From Pseudomonadota bacterium (lineage in GTDB: Bacteria; Bdellovibrionota; UBA1018): 64,000 bases of DNA. Within the stretch, counting starts at the first letter, position 1. Each line of letters starts with the position of its first letter. Location: assembly GCA_027485695.1 (NCBI GenBank), contig JAIXQO010000001.1, forward strand, positions 124,001 through 188,000. The letters run 5' to 3'. Made by a program: the position numbers and the translations under genes. Below are positions 56,037 through 64,000 of this stretch, piece after piece. The notes beneath the pieces are model-generated. The model did no database searches. It was not told where the DNA came from and saw only the letters and a program-made list of their open reading frames with translations.

Positions 56037-56697
56037 GGGCGAGTTTCTCCTCGATCGATTTGACTCGATCTTCGGCATGCTTCAGCGATTGGGTGTCGTT
56101 GTAGAAATTCACGACTTTGAGATAGCGGCTTTTGGCGGACTCCCATTCGTCGCGACGGTAGTAGAAATCACCGATGTAGATTTCTTTGTCGGCGATCGCA
56201 TTCCGCGATTCGACCAGTTTTTCTTTGGCGTCGGCCGTGAATTCGTTGCTCGGAAACTGACGCAGGAATTCGTTGAATGAATCTTGCGCCTTGAACGCTG
56301 GTGTCAGGTCACGTGCGTGATTGCCGGGAATATCGTTGTAGTAAGAGAGCGCCGCCCGATACATGGCGTACGCCACTTTCGGGTGTTTCGGGTGCAGATC
56401 GCGAAATGCTTCGTAGGTGGCCGCGGCCTCCGGGAAATTCTCCTGAAGGAAATACACGTCTGCGATCCGAAGATGCGCTTCGATTGCTTGGCTCGAATAG
56501 GGGTGCCGATTCTTGAGTTCCTGAAGTCGTTCCAAAGCGATGACGTATCGGTTGGAGTCGATATAGGCCTCGGCGTCTTTGGCGAGCGAGGCGGGATCGT
56601 CTGGATTCACCTCTGCCGTCGAGCAAGAAAAAAGCAGGGTCAAAAACAGAACTGCGATCCCGGATTTCCAGGTCTGTGATTTTAAAAGCCGCACCAT
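56023..56697 (-). CDS. bamD: Outer-membrane assembly lipoprotein BamD
   Basis: A 224-residue TPR lipoprotein of the BAM complex that helps insert beta-barrel proteins. A signal peptide with lipobox-like LFSC (Cys25) is followed by five TPRs including HPYSSQAIEAHLRIADVYF, HPKHPKVAYAMYRAALSYY and FLRQFPSNEFTADAKEKL. Together these are characteristic of BamD. The ATG at 56697 is preferred over a GTG at 56721. It lies 16 bp after the SH3 gene. Confidence 0.9.
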   Translation of the reverse strand: MVRLLKSQTWKSGIAVLFLTLLFSCSTAEVNPDDPASLAKDAEAYIDSNRYVIALERLQELKNRHPYSSQAIEAHLRIADVYFLQENFPEAAATYEAFRDLHPKHPKVAYAMYRAALSYYNDIPGNHARDLTPAFKAQDSFNEFLRQFPSNEFTADAKEKLVESRNAIADKEIYIGDFYYRRDEWESAKSRYLKVVNFYNDTQSLKHAEDRVKSIEEKLARANQ

Positions 56698-56713
56698 AGA
56701 TGTCAGGATTAGT

Positions 56714-57397
56714 CTATTCACGGGGCCAAATCAACAAATGTGACGAGGGAACATACCCTTCGGCGCCGAGTCTTCCTAAACGCAGCCGCACCCAGTCTTT
56801 TTCCGACCGAATCAGGCGATATTTCGCCCCCACTCGGACCGGTAGAACCTCAAGAAACGCCGAGCTAGGTCCCGAACGCGCCATCCCTTCTTGAATCACG
56901 AATACCGGAGGATGGCTGTCGGCCCAGAGTTGAATAGCCAGACCGCACAAGGTCGCGAAAAAACAAAGGCCCGTAAACGCAGCGATCTTGCCCAGCGAGC
57001 GATTTGCGCGGGTCCGGACCAACATCACGAGTGCGCCGAGTCCGGTGAGAAATGCCCCAGCAAGCGAGAGTTCGCTGACGGGCATCTGTTCTGAAAACTC
57101 AATCAGTCGATCCGTCGCCGGATCAAGCTCCGTCAGGTTCCGCCCCTGAAGCACGAGCGACAACTGAAGCGAGGAGACGAGCGATTCGACCTCGGTCTCC
57201 GAGGATCGCTCGGCAGCAAAGGAGGCATACGCATAGGCCAGCGCGAGTTCCCCTTTCGCTTCGGCGATTTTAGCTCGATAATAGAAATAGTCTGGACGCT
57301 CACGAGCCCCCGCGAACGCAGAATCGAGTACCGTCTCGGCGCGCTTGAAATCTTTTTTGGAAAGGGATTCGGAGAACTCGGAAGAAAGCGTCTGCAC
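56714..57397 (-). CDS. TPR/SH3-domain membrane protein (BatE-like layout)
   Basis: A 227-residue protein. N-terminal helical repeats (about 1-100) are followed by two membrane helices (about 110-126 and 135-158) and a C-terminal bacterial SH3 domain (about 165-227, GAKYRLIRSEKDWVRLRL, GAEGYVPSSHLLIW). The same arrangement occurs in BatE proteins of aerotolerance-type operons, but no batA-D genes are here. Its position before bamD suggests an envelope role. Function inferred only from domains. Confidence 0.75.
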   Translation of the reverse strand: MQTLSSEFSESLSKKDFKRAETVLDSAFAGARERPDYFYYRAKIAEAKGELALAYAYASFAAERSSETEVESLVSSLQLSLVLQGRNLTELDPATDRLIEFSEQMPVSELSLAGAFLTGLGALVMLVRTRANRSLGKIAAFTGLCFFATLCGLAIQLWADSHPPVFVIQEGMARSGPSSAFLEVLPVRVGAKYRLIRSEKDWVRLRLGRLGAEGYVPSSHLLIWPRE

Positions 57398-57488
57398 CTA
57401 AAAAAAGTACGGCGGACGAGTGAGCCGTTGCAACAAAATTAAGTGGTTGATATCTCTTATTTTTGGCTAACGACGAAAGGATTTTCCG

Positions 57489-58889
57489 ATGAGTTCTCAA
57501 CCTGGTTTGATTCGCGACCGACTCCTCAACGACCCTGAGTACCAGGCGCAGAAAAAAGCGCTGCTCGCGACCCTGCAAAAACATTCGGAGTCCACCCGCT
57601 CGATCCACCAGACGAGTTCAGACGCGGTTCGCGAGGAATTCGCAAAGACGTTGAAACACCTCTCTGAAATGCGCGGCCGTCCCGGGTATTTTCCGTTCCT
57701 CTCTTCCGGTATCGGCGCGGGGCCTTTTGTCGAACTGACCGACGGGAGCCGCAAGCTCGATCTGATCACTGGTATCGGCATTAATTTTTTTGGCCACTCC
57801 CATCCTGAACTCATGAGTGAACTCATCGATGGAACGACTTCGGATGTCATGCAAGGCAACCTGATGCCTGGATACGAAGCCGAGGAAATTTCCACGAAAC
57901 TCCTATCACTTGTGGGCAAGGAATCGCGTCTCAAACACGTATCGCTTTTTTGCAGCGGAACGATGGCGAACGAGACGGCGCTCAAGATCATTCGTCAGAA
58001 AAAATTCCCAGCATCGCGCATCTTTGCATTCGAAGATTGTTTCGCGGGCCGCTCGACCGCCATGCAGGAGATCACGGATTCTCCGGGCTATCGCGATGGC
58101 CAACCGACCTACGGCGAAGTTTGCTACCTACCCTACTACAATGAAAAGTGGGGAATCGATCGAAGCGTGGATCTCGCTGTCAGCCACATGCAGTGGGAAA
58201 TGACCCGCCATCCGAAAAAATACGCCGGACTCATGATCGAACTCATCCAGGGCGAAGGTGGTTTCCGCTACGCGCCTCGTGAGTACTACGTCCGACTGTT
58301 TGAAGCCGCTCAAAAAGCGGGCCTCGCCATCTGGGCAGATGAGATTCAATCGTTCGGTCGAACGACGGAATTGTTCGCATACCAAACGTTCGGTCTCGAG
58401 AAATACATCGATGTCGTGACGATCGGAAAACTCCTACACGCGTGCGCGACTCTCCACACGACCGATATCTGCCCACGTCCAGGACTCGTCGCCGGGACGT
58501 TCACGGGAAGTTTTGCGTCGCTCCGGACCGGACGCCGGATCTTGGAGATCCTCAGCGAGCAAGGTTACTACGGCAAGGATGGTAAGATCGCCAAACTCTC
58601 GCATCATTTCGAGAGCGGCCTAGAGAAACTCAAAAACGGTAGCTGCAAAGGTCGCATCGGCGTCATCCGTGCAATCGGCGGCATGATCGGTTTCGAAGTA
58701 TTCGACGGCTCAGCTGAACGCACCAAAGCGTTCTTGATGAAGTTATTCGATGCCGGCGTAGTCGCGTTTACGGCCGGACACGGTCCCTATATCGTTCGTT
58801 GCTTGCCACCGTTCGGAGTCATGAAAGAATCCGAAATCGACTTGGCATTGAGTATCATCGAAACCTGCTTACTCGCGGAGAACGCATGA
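57489..58889 (+). CDS. Class III aminotransferase, AstC/ArgD-like
   Basis: PLP enzyme of 466 residues, about 60 longer at the N-terminus than typical acetyl/succinylornithine aminotransferases. The PLP-binding Asp motif is LAIWADEIQSFGRT, the catalytic Lys is in VVTIGKLLHACATL, and the phosphate-binding SGTMANETALKI is typical. In this operon it would convert N2-succinylornithine to N2-succinylglutamate semialdehyde, the AstC step. Start ATG at 57489 with AAAGGATT upstream. It overlaps the M20 gene by 4 bp. Other omega-amino acid substrates remain possible. Confidence 0.85.
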   Translation: MSSQPGLIRDRLLNDPEYQAQKKALLATLQKHSESTRSIHQTSSDAVREEFAKTLKHLSEMRGRPGYFPFLSSGIGAGPFVELTDGSRKLDLITGIGINFFGHSHPELMSELIDGTTSDVMQGNLMPGYEAEEISTKLLSLVGKESRLKHVSLFCSGTMANETALKIIRQKKFPASRIFAFEDCFAGRSTAMQEITDSPGYRDGQPTYGEVCYLPYYNEKWGIDRSVDLAVSHMQWEMTRHPKKYAGLMIELIQGEGGFRYAPREYYVRLFEAAQKAGLAIWADEIQSFGRTTELFAYQTFGLEKYIDVVTIGKLLHACATLHTTDICPRPGLVAGTFTGSFASLRTGRRILEILSEQGYYGKDGKIAKLSHHFESGLEKLKNGSCKGRIGVIRAIGGMIGFEVFDGSAERTKAFLMKLFDAGVVAFTAGHGPYIVRCLPPFGVMKESEIDLALSIIETCLLAENA

Positions 58890-60367
58890 GAGATTTCATC
58901 GAAGAATCTAAACGCCTGATCCGCATGCGCTCGATCACTGCGGACGGCAACGAAGAAGTCGCCAACGCCCTCGGCGACCTGATGCGCGACTCGGGACTTA
59001 AGGTCACGCTTCAACAGGTCACCCACTCGATGGACAACGTTTCGAAACGTCAGTTCAACGTGATCGGGGTCCTCGGTGATCCACTCGTCGACAAGAAAAC
59101 CAAAAAAGGCCTCCTGCTGACGAGTCCCATCGATACGGTTTCCCCGGGGCTACTCACGAACTGGACTGAGACGCACGGCGATCCATTCAACCCGATCATC
59201 AAGAACGGCAAAATTTACGGGCTCGGATCTGCGGATGGCAAGCTCGACCTGCTTTGCAAGTTGCAGGCAGCTCAGAAATTCCGCGACAAAAAACTCCGCA
59301 TGCCGATCTATGTGGTCGGCACCTGCGCCGAAGAAGCAGGAATGCTCGGCGCTAAATACCTCATCAAGTCAGGAACACTGAACCCGAAATTCGTCGTCGT
59401 TGGTGAGACGAGCGGCCTCAGCGTCATTCGTACCCACAAGACCGCTTGCTTAATGAAAGTTCAAATCGGATTCCAGATGGTGATGAAAGATGCGCGCGGA
59501 TTCAACCGCCGGATCATCATCCGTTCCAAAGGTCGCGCCGCTCATAGCGCGTTTCCATCGGCTGGAATGAACGCTATCCATACGCTGTTCGACCTGGTTC
59601 GAGAGTCGATGGAACAAGGATACGACTTAAAATTCACGAAACTCATCGGTGGCGACTTGGCAAACCAAGTGCCCGACACCGCTGAAGTCGAGTTTTATCT
59701 CACTGCTCACCAGTTCGAGGACTATAAGAAATTCTTCCAGGAACTCGTCAAGCAGATGGACCTCGAGTCGCAGTTCGAACTTGAATCCTCCGGCATCGTC
59801 GACTCCGGCATTCGATTCTTGCCTGACACGGTATTCGAGTGCTCGAGCCGCATCGTCGATCATTTCCGTCGAATCGCGCAGCAGTTCTCCAAGGTCAAAG
59901 ACGATTCATTCTCACCTCCGCACTCGACCGTGAATTTCTCGTTGCTTCGACAGACGCTGAGCGGATTCGAGCTGCTTTTTGATTTGCGCATTTTGCCGGA
60001 TCAGTCGCTTCCGGATATCGAAGCTGAACTCATGAGAAGCGTCGGCAAGATCGGCGAAGACTATCCGTCACTGAACCTTTCGACTGCGCGCGATCGCTTG
60101 ATCCCAGCGCTCGACGTTTCAGAAGAACAGGATCTGGTCCGCATCTGCAAGGACGCGCTCATCACCTCCGGACTTCCGGTCAAGGTGGGCAAGAAATCTT
60201 GCTCGAGCGAGGCCTGCCAGTATGCGATGGCGGGTTTTGAATCCATCGCGTTTGGTCCGGGTGACCCGGGATCAAACAGTCATGCTCCTAATGAGCACAA
60301 CTCGATTGAACAGCTGGAGCAGGCGGTTCACTTCTACGAGAAACTCATTGAACGGGTGTGCCTATGA
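58886..60367 (+). CDS. M20-family amidohydrolase-like protein with altered metal site
   Basis: A 493-residue M20 (ArgE/DapE/CPG2-type) protein. Recognisable pieces are LYGLGSADGK-like IYGLGSADGKLD (bridging Asp), TCAEEAGMLGAKYL (Glu-Glu), VVVGETSGL, GRAAHSAFPSAGMNAI (dimerisation-domain His) and the C-terminal SHAPNEHN (His ligand). The first motif, normally H-x-D, reads SPIDTVSPG, so the zinc-ligand His is replaced by Pro. In this operon it is the only candidate for removing the succinyl group (the AstE step), if it is active. Alternatively it could bind rather than hydrolyse. The ATGA overlap fixes the start at 58886. Confidence 0.85.
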   Translation: MRDFIEESKRLIRMRSITADGNEEVANALGDLMRDSGLKVTLQQVTHSMDNVSKRQFNVIGVLGDPLVDKKTKKGLLLTSPIDTVSPGLLTNWTETHGDPFNPIIKNGKIYGLGSADGKLDLLCKLQAAQKFRDKKLRMPIYVVGTCAEEAGMLGAKYLIKSGTLNPKFVVVGETSGLSVIRTHKTACLMKVQIGFQMVMKDARGFNRRIIIRSKGRAAHSAFPSAGMNAIHTLFDLVRESMEQGYDLKFTKLIGGDLANQVPDTAEVEFYLTAHQFEDYKKFFQELVKQMDLESQFELESSGIVDSGIRFLPDTVFECSSRIVDHFRRIAQQFSKVKDDSFSPPHSTVNFSLLRQTLSGFELLFDLRILPDQSLPDIEAELMRSVGKIGEDYPSLNLSTARDRLIPALDVSEEQDLVRICKDALITSGLPVKVGKKSCSSEACQYAMAGFESIAFGPGDPGSNSHAPNEHNSIEQLEQAVHFYEKLIERVCL

Positions 60368-61413
60368 TTCGCATCCGGGCGATTGAAACTAGAGACGTCG
60401 ATCATGTGATCCAGCTTTCTCAAATCCCCGGAATGTTCAATCTCCCCCCCGATCGAGAAGCGCTCTTGGAGCGGATCGATCGGTCCGTGCGCTCTTTTCA
60501 GGGTTCGATCACCGAACTTGCCGAAACGAAATACACCTTCGTTGCCGAAGACACTGAGACGGGCGCGATCCTAGGTACTTCTATGGTGGCCGGACAGCAC
60601 GGCACCGAAGATTCTCCGCATTTTTATTTTCAGGTGGGACGCGAGGAGCGATTCTCTTCGGCAATCGGTACCGGGTTCATCCATGGCACTCTTCTCCTCG
60701 GTTATGACGTCGATGGCCCAACCGAAATCGGTGCGCTCGTGGTGGATCCGGTCGCTCGCGATCGCCCCGACCGCATTGGGCGACAACTCTCGTTCGCTCG
60801 TTTTCAGTACATCGCAACCCAGCGCGATCGATTTCGTGACCAAGTGATCGCAGAACTCCTGCCACCACTCAATCGACGAGGACTCTCGCCGCTTTGGGAA
60901 GCGATCGGACGACGTTTCACGAATATGGACTATTGGGAGGCGGATCGTCTTTGTGCGCAGAACAAAGATTTCATCTTTGATCTATTTCCGAACGGTAAGA
61001 TCTACACCACGTTCCTGCCGGCCGAGGCGCGTAACTCGATCGGCAAAGTTGGGGAGTATACCCAGCCGGTTTTCCATATCTTGAATCGAATCGGATTCAA
61101 GTACGCCGATCAGGTCGATCCGTTCGATGGAGGACCACACCTTTGGGCTCAAACGGATGAAATCGAACCCGTGCGCCAGACGAGCCGTTATACTTATGGC
61201 GCTGTTCCCGAGGATGCGCCGAAGGTTGATGGTCTCGTTCATCGCGCCGATCCCTCCCAATTGTATGCGAGCTATTCGGCATCGGTCCGTCTGTCACCAG
61301 ACGGAAACTTGGCGTTCTTCGATCCCGAGGCTCAAGACGACCTGGAAGAAGCCATGAAACTCAGTCGCGGTGACTCGCTCTTTTTTACTCCATACTTTAG
61401 TATGGAAGCATGA
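60364..61413 (+). CDS. astA: Arginine/ornithine N-succinyltransferase AstA
   Basis: A 349-residue succinyl-CoA-dependent acyltransferase of the AstA family, the entry step of the AST catabolic pathway. Typical stretches are MFNLPPDREALLERI, TELAETKYTFVAED, LGTSMVAGQHG, PHFYFQVG and the long SRLLSFARFQYI-like region (GRQLSFARFQYIATQRDRF). FEAIGRRF is present as WEAIGRRFTNMDYWEAD. The start ATG at 60364 overlaps the M20 stop. Arginine versus ornithine preference cannot be read from sequence. Confidence 0.94.
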   Translation: MIRIRAIETRDVDHVIQLSQIPGMFNLPPDREALLERIDRSVRSFQGSITELAETKYTFVAEDTETGAILGTSMVAGQHGTEDSPHFYFQVGREERFSSAIGTGFIHGTLLLGYDVDGPTEIGALVVDPVARDRPDRIGRQLSFARFQYIATQRDRFRDQVIAELLPPLNRRGLSPLWEAIGRRFTNMDYWEADRLCAQNKDFIFDLFPNGKIYTTFLPAEARNSIGKVGEYTQPVFHILNRIGFKYADQVDPFDGGPHLWAQTDEIEPVRQTSRYTYGAVPEDAPKVDGLVHRADPSQLYASYSASVRLSPDGNLAFFDPEAQDDLEEAMKLSRGDSLFFTPYFSMEA

Positions 61414-62954
61414 GCGCGAAGATTCCTTATACCATCCAGTCCTCCGTTCGTTATCAAGGCAACTACATCGGCGGTGAATTTCACCCACCGTTTGAACCGA
61501 ATGGAGAATGGGAGGTCAAGAGCCCGGCTTGCTCTCATGACCTCATTGCCCGCCTCAAATACTCCTATCACGACGTCGATCAAGCCGTAGCCGCTGCCGC
61601 TCGGGCATTCCGCACTTGGAAGAAACTCCCGGCGTCCGAACGATTCGTCTATCTCCGCAAATACCGAGACGCGCTCAAGAACCGTGAACGCGACATCACC
61701 GAAACCATTTCTCGCGAAGTCGGCAAGCCGCTCTGGGAATCCAAAACCGAATTCCAAGCAATGTTGAACAAGATCGACATTACGATCGATGAGTCGATGA
61801 AACTCATCGCTCCACTCAAGATCGACAACGTCCTTCCGGGTGTGACGGGCAAGAGCGAATACCGCCCCCACGGCGTGATGGCGGTGATCGGGCCGTTTAA
61901 TTTTCCGGGTCACCTTCCGAATGGGCACATCGTTCCCGCGCTTGCGACGGGTAACACAGTCGTGTTCAAGCCGTCCGAGAAGACTCCGATGACGGCCCAA
62001 GTGATGGCCGAAGCGATGCACGAGGCTGGACTCCCGGCCGGCGTGTTCAACCTCCTACAAGGTGAACGCGAAACAAGTCGTCGCCTCTGCGTGCACGAAG
62101 GTGTGAATGGGATTCTATTCACGGGATCTTACGAAGTCGGAACGCGCATCAAACAAGATACGCTCCTTCAGCACTGGAAGCTCTTGGCGCTCGAGATGGG
62201 CGGCAAGAACTCCACGATCGTTTGGGAAGACGCGGACCTCGACTCCGCCGTTTACGAAGTCCTCACGAGTGCGTTTCTGACCACCGGTCAACGTTGCAGC
62301 GCCACCTCGCGTGCGATCATTCATGATTCACTCTTGGAGCGGTTCCTTGAGAAGATCCATGCAGCAGCAAAATCGTTCAAGATCGGTCATCCGTTCGAAG
62401 ATGCATTCATGGGTCCGCTCATTGATTCCAGCTCTGTGGATCGTTTCCTGAAGTTCCAGCCGATTGCGACTCGAGACGGGTTTGAAATCCTCATGCGCGG
62501 CAAGGTTCTGGAACTCCCTTACTCCGGCCACTACGTCACGCCGGCGATCGCGTTCATGCGCAACGCCGATCCGAAACACTCCAAAAAGAGCGTCTATCAA
62601 CAGACCGAACTATTTGCGCCGAACTTGGCCGTACAATCGGCGACCGAAATCGAGCAAGCGATCGAACTCGCGAACTCTACACAGTACGGTCTCGTCACGA
62701 GCGTGTTCACCAAGAACTCGGGCATTTACGAGAAATGCAGCGAAGACTTGGAGTGCGGTCTCATCAACTGGAACCGCGGAACAGTGGGCGCTTCGTCTAA
62801 ACTCCCGTTCGGTGGCCTCAAGAAGAGCGGTAATCATCAGCCGACCGCGCTGACCTCGGTATTCTATTGTGCTTATCCAGTCGCCTCGCTGGAGTGCGCA
62901 CCAGAGTCTCCCGGCCTCAAGACGCCGCTGCCGGGCTTAGACTGGAAATCCTAG
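61410..62954 (+). CDS. astD: Succinylglutamate-semialdehyde dehydrogenase, AstD-like
   Basis: NAD-dependent aldehyde dehydrogenase of 514 residues. Catalytic Cys lies in TTGQRCSATSR, the general-base Glu in LALEMGGKNSTIV, and cofactor binding in GPFNFPGHLPNGHIVPAL and FTGSYEVG. The GHLPNGHI stretch is characteristic of AstD among ALDHs. It oxidises N2-succinylglutamate semialdehyde to N2-succinylglutamate. Coupled to astA by ATGA. It closes the four-gene operon. No astB or astE follows; the next gene is a convergent cold-shock gene. Confidence 0.94.
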   Translation: MSAKIPYTIQSSVRYQGNYIGGEFHPPFEPNGEWEVKSPACSHDLIARLKYSYHDVDQAVAAAARAFRTWKKLPASERFVYLRKYRDALKNRERDITETISREVGKPLWESKTEFQAMLNKIDITIDESMKLIAPLKIDNVLPGVTGKSEYRPHGVMAVIGPFNFPGHLPNGHIVPALATGNTVVFKPSEKTPMTAQVMAEAMHEAGLPAGVFNLLQGERETSRRLCVHEGVNGILFTGSYEVGTRIKQDTLLQHWKLLALEMGGKNSTIVWEDADLDSAVYEVLTSAFLTTGQRCSATSRAIIHDSLLERFLEKIHAAAKSFKIGHPFEDAFMGPLIDSSSVDRFLKFQPIATRDGFEILMRGKVLELPYSGHYVTPAIAFMRNADPKHSKKSVYQQTELFAPNLAVQSATEIEQAIELANSTQYGLVTSVFTKNSGIYEKCSEDLECGLINWNRGTVGASSKLPFGGLKKSGNHQPTALTSVFYCAYPVASLECAPESPGLKTPLPGLDWKS

Positions 62955-62970
62955 TACGTAAAAAAGAAAA

Positions 62971-62995
62971 CGCGCCGTGGTTCCCCAACGGCGCG
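62971..62995. terminator. Terminator between astD and the cold-shock gene
   Basis: CGCGCCGT-GG pairs with CCAACGGCGCG. The T-run (TTTTCTTTTTT) is on the minus strand, so it is the cold-shock gene's terminator. It also lies 17 bp after the astD stop. Confidence 0.82.
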
Positions 62996-63032
62996 CCTCA
63001 TAAGATTTATCAAAACGGTGAGAGCGAGAAGC

Positions 63033-63245
63033 TTAGGCGTTGCCCGCTTTCATCACGTTCATCGCTTGCGGGCCTTTAGGACCGGAAACGAGTTCGAATT
63101 CGACTTTTTGACCTTCAGCGAGCGTCTTGAAGCCGTCGCCTTGGATAGCGGAGTAGTGAACGAAGATATCTTGTTCGCCACCGTCAGCTTGAATGAATCC
63201 ATAACCCTTAGAATCATTGAACCACTTCACAGAACCGAGTGCCAT
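63033..63245 (-). CDS. Cold-shock domain protein
   Basis: A 70-residue CspA-type single-stranded nucleic-acid-binding protein. RNP1 is KGYGFIQ and RNP2 is DIFVHYSAI; the start [10 protein letters not shown] is typical. The 63245 start has AAGGGGG before the ATG; an upstream in-frame start would add 21 unrelated residues. It probably acts as an RNA chaperone. The unusually short KG-x-Q-A-M-N-V end ([13 protein letters not shown]) is normal for the family. Confidence 0.97.
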   Translation of the reverse strand: MALGSVKWFNDSKGYGFIQADGGEQDIFVHYSAIQGDGFKTLAEGQKVEFELVSGPKGPQAMNVMKAGNA

Positions 63246-63553
63246 TCGTAAACCCCCTTCAAATACGGAACGAAAATGTGCAACTGATATTGTCATATTC
63301 AGTGGCAAGTGGTTCGGTCAAATTATTTTTGATGACGCAAGTACGTTAGATTAAAGAATTTTCTCGTCTGGGTGCGTGATGTGGGTGGGGATAACTTCGG
63401 AGTTTGGTGTGGGTAATTCGGCGGAGGGATTTCAAAATAGTCAGGATCGATCAACGTAAAAACACCGAGCCACGTGGAGGTGGCTCGGTGAATCTATGAA
63501 GTCCGACCTGTGGGCGGGGCGTGAAAACGGGGTCGGGTTACCGTTTTCTCAAC
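63246..63553. other. Gene-free gap before the cold-shock gene
   Basis: Contains the upstream region of the cold-shock gene on the right of its start and the terminator of the last gene (63462-63489). No further gene, repeat or RNA was recognised. Confidence 0.5.
63462..63489 (-). terminator. Terminator of the partial gene at the right edge
   Basis: CACCGAGCCAC pairs with GTGGCTCGGTG around GTGGAG. On the minus strand TTTTT follows, 65 bp after the stop of the gene at 63554. Confidence 0.85.
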
Positions 63554-64000
63554 TTAACTTCTCCGATCGGGCAGGCCTGAACTGAATCCCTGAGGAGCAA
63601 TCGACTGACCGGGATTGTAGTACAGGGATGTATTGATCGGCGCACCGTACACTCCGAAGTTCGCATGAGAAGCTTCGGGAGGAATCGGTAGACCATTCGG
63701 ACTCAGAGCGCTCGCTGGTGCGGTGGTGGCACTCGCTGTTGAGGCTACCACGGGGACACCGTTTGCGCCCGGTTGGGTGGCAGTTGCGACTGAAGCAGCG
63801 TTTTGCTGATTCAGCTGTTGCAAGCAGGAGCCGGCATTCGGCCCTTGAGCATGGCACTCTGCAACGCGTTGCTGGTACTCGTCTCCGCGTTTGGCGATAT
63901 TCGCTGCTTCTTTGACGTACGAGGCGCTGAACTGTTGAAGCGACTGCATGGCGTTAGGAAGTACGAACTTACAATGCGATTTATCGGCGGCTGAGAACTC
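63554..64000 (-). CDS. Partial hypothetical protein running off the window
   Basis: The frame stays open through the last base of the window, so the true start lies beyond 64000. An ATG at 63949 is internal. The visible C-terminal 148 residues contain three Cys (KSHCKF, VAECHAQ, GSCLQQL), suggesting a disulfide-bonded exported protein. A Gln/Ala-rich segment and a low-complexity Ala/Pro/Ser/Gly tail follow. No family recognised. Confidence 0.6.
   Translation of the reverse strand, partial: EFSAADKSHCKFVLPNAMQSLQQFSASYVKEAANIAKRGDEYQQRVAECHAQGPNAGSCLQQLNQQNAASVATATQPGANGVPVVASTASATTAPASALSPNGLPIPPEASHANFGVYGAPINTSLYYNPGQSIAPQGFSSGLPDRRS

Overview
The window reads as chromosomal DNA of a Gram-negative, LPS-making proteobacterium-like organism, most probably a member of the Bdellovibrionota. 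Three things support this. A MglA-type polarity GTPase sits directly behind dnaX and recR, a neighbourhood I recall from Bdellovibrio. There is a serine-palmitoyltransferase-like enzyme, and sphingolipids are known from Bdellovibrio/Bacteriovorax relatives. There are also many small secreted lineage-type proteins. The assignment is an inference from gene content. No phage, transposase, IS element or CRISPR array was seen. Base composition looks even, roughly half GC, throughout.

Layout. 1-8.0 kb: exported catalase-peroxidase (katG), a chemoreceptor, an ATP-grasp ligase, the formaldehyde detoxification pair frmA-frmB, and a charged secreted protein. 8.0-8.5 kb: a repeat and hairpin patch next to tRNA-Pro(GGG). 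8.5-19.7 kb: an iron-acquisition island with a TonB protein, a Fur-like box, a PepSY membrane reductase, an MFS exporter, an iucA-iucB-iucC-iucD set in aerobactin order, and a TonB-dependent receptor. Most of its genes are chained by ATGA stop/start overlaps. 19.8-31.5 kb (minus strand): lpxC, ruvC-ruvA-ruvB, a two-gene sphingolipid-type module (SPT-like enzyme plus GNAT-fold acyltransferase), and the housekeeping run rho, prfA, prmC, murA and HIT.

31.8-42.6 kb: a secreted hypothetical, mltG, a GT87-like membrane protein, ogt, then the dnaX-recR-mglA-dksA-like operon. This faces a tandem pair of exported paralogues and a second DksA-like zinc-finger protein. 42.6-46.7 kb: a sparsely coding stretch with small open reading frames and inverted repeats, then a subtilisin-like protease and small membrane proteins. 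46.7-53.1 kb: ftsQ-ftsA-ftsZ on the minus strand, with a divergent M16 protease pair (one active-site-complete lipoprotein, one lacking the zinc motif).

53.3-57.4 kb: a tandem pair of exported paralogues with duplicated promoter-like sequences and duplicated terminators, then an SH3/TPR protein, bamD and a TPR protein. 57.5-63 kb: a four-gene operon related to the arginine/ornithine succinyltransferase (AST) pathway. It has an M20-family protein but no astB or astE, and the M20 protein has lost its first metal-binding histidine. The window closes with a cold-shock protein and a partial gene that runs off the right edge.

The least conventional parts are the variant AST operon, the SPT/GNAT pair with a terminator hairpin overlapping the downstream start region, the duplicated secreted-protein loci, and the structured leader in front of an aromatic-rich 63-residue open reading frame. 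The iron island looks like a complete synthesis-export-uptake-release system and is best explained as aerobactin-like.
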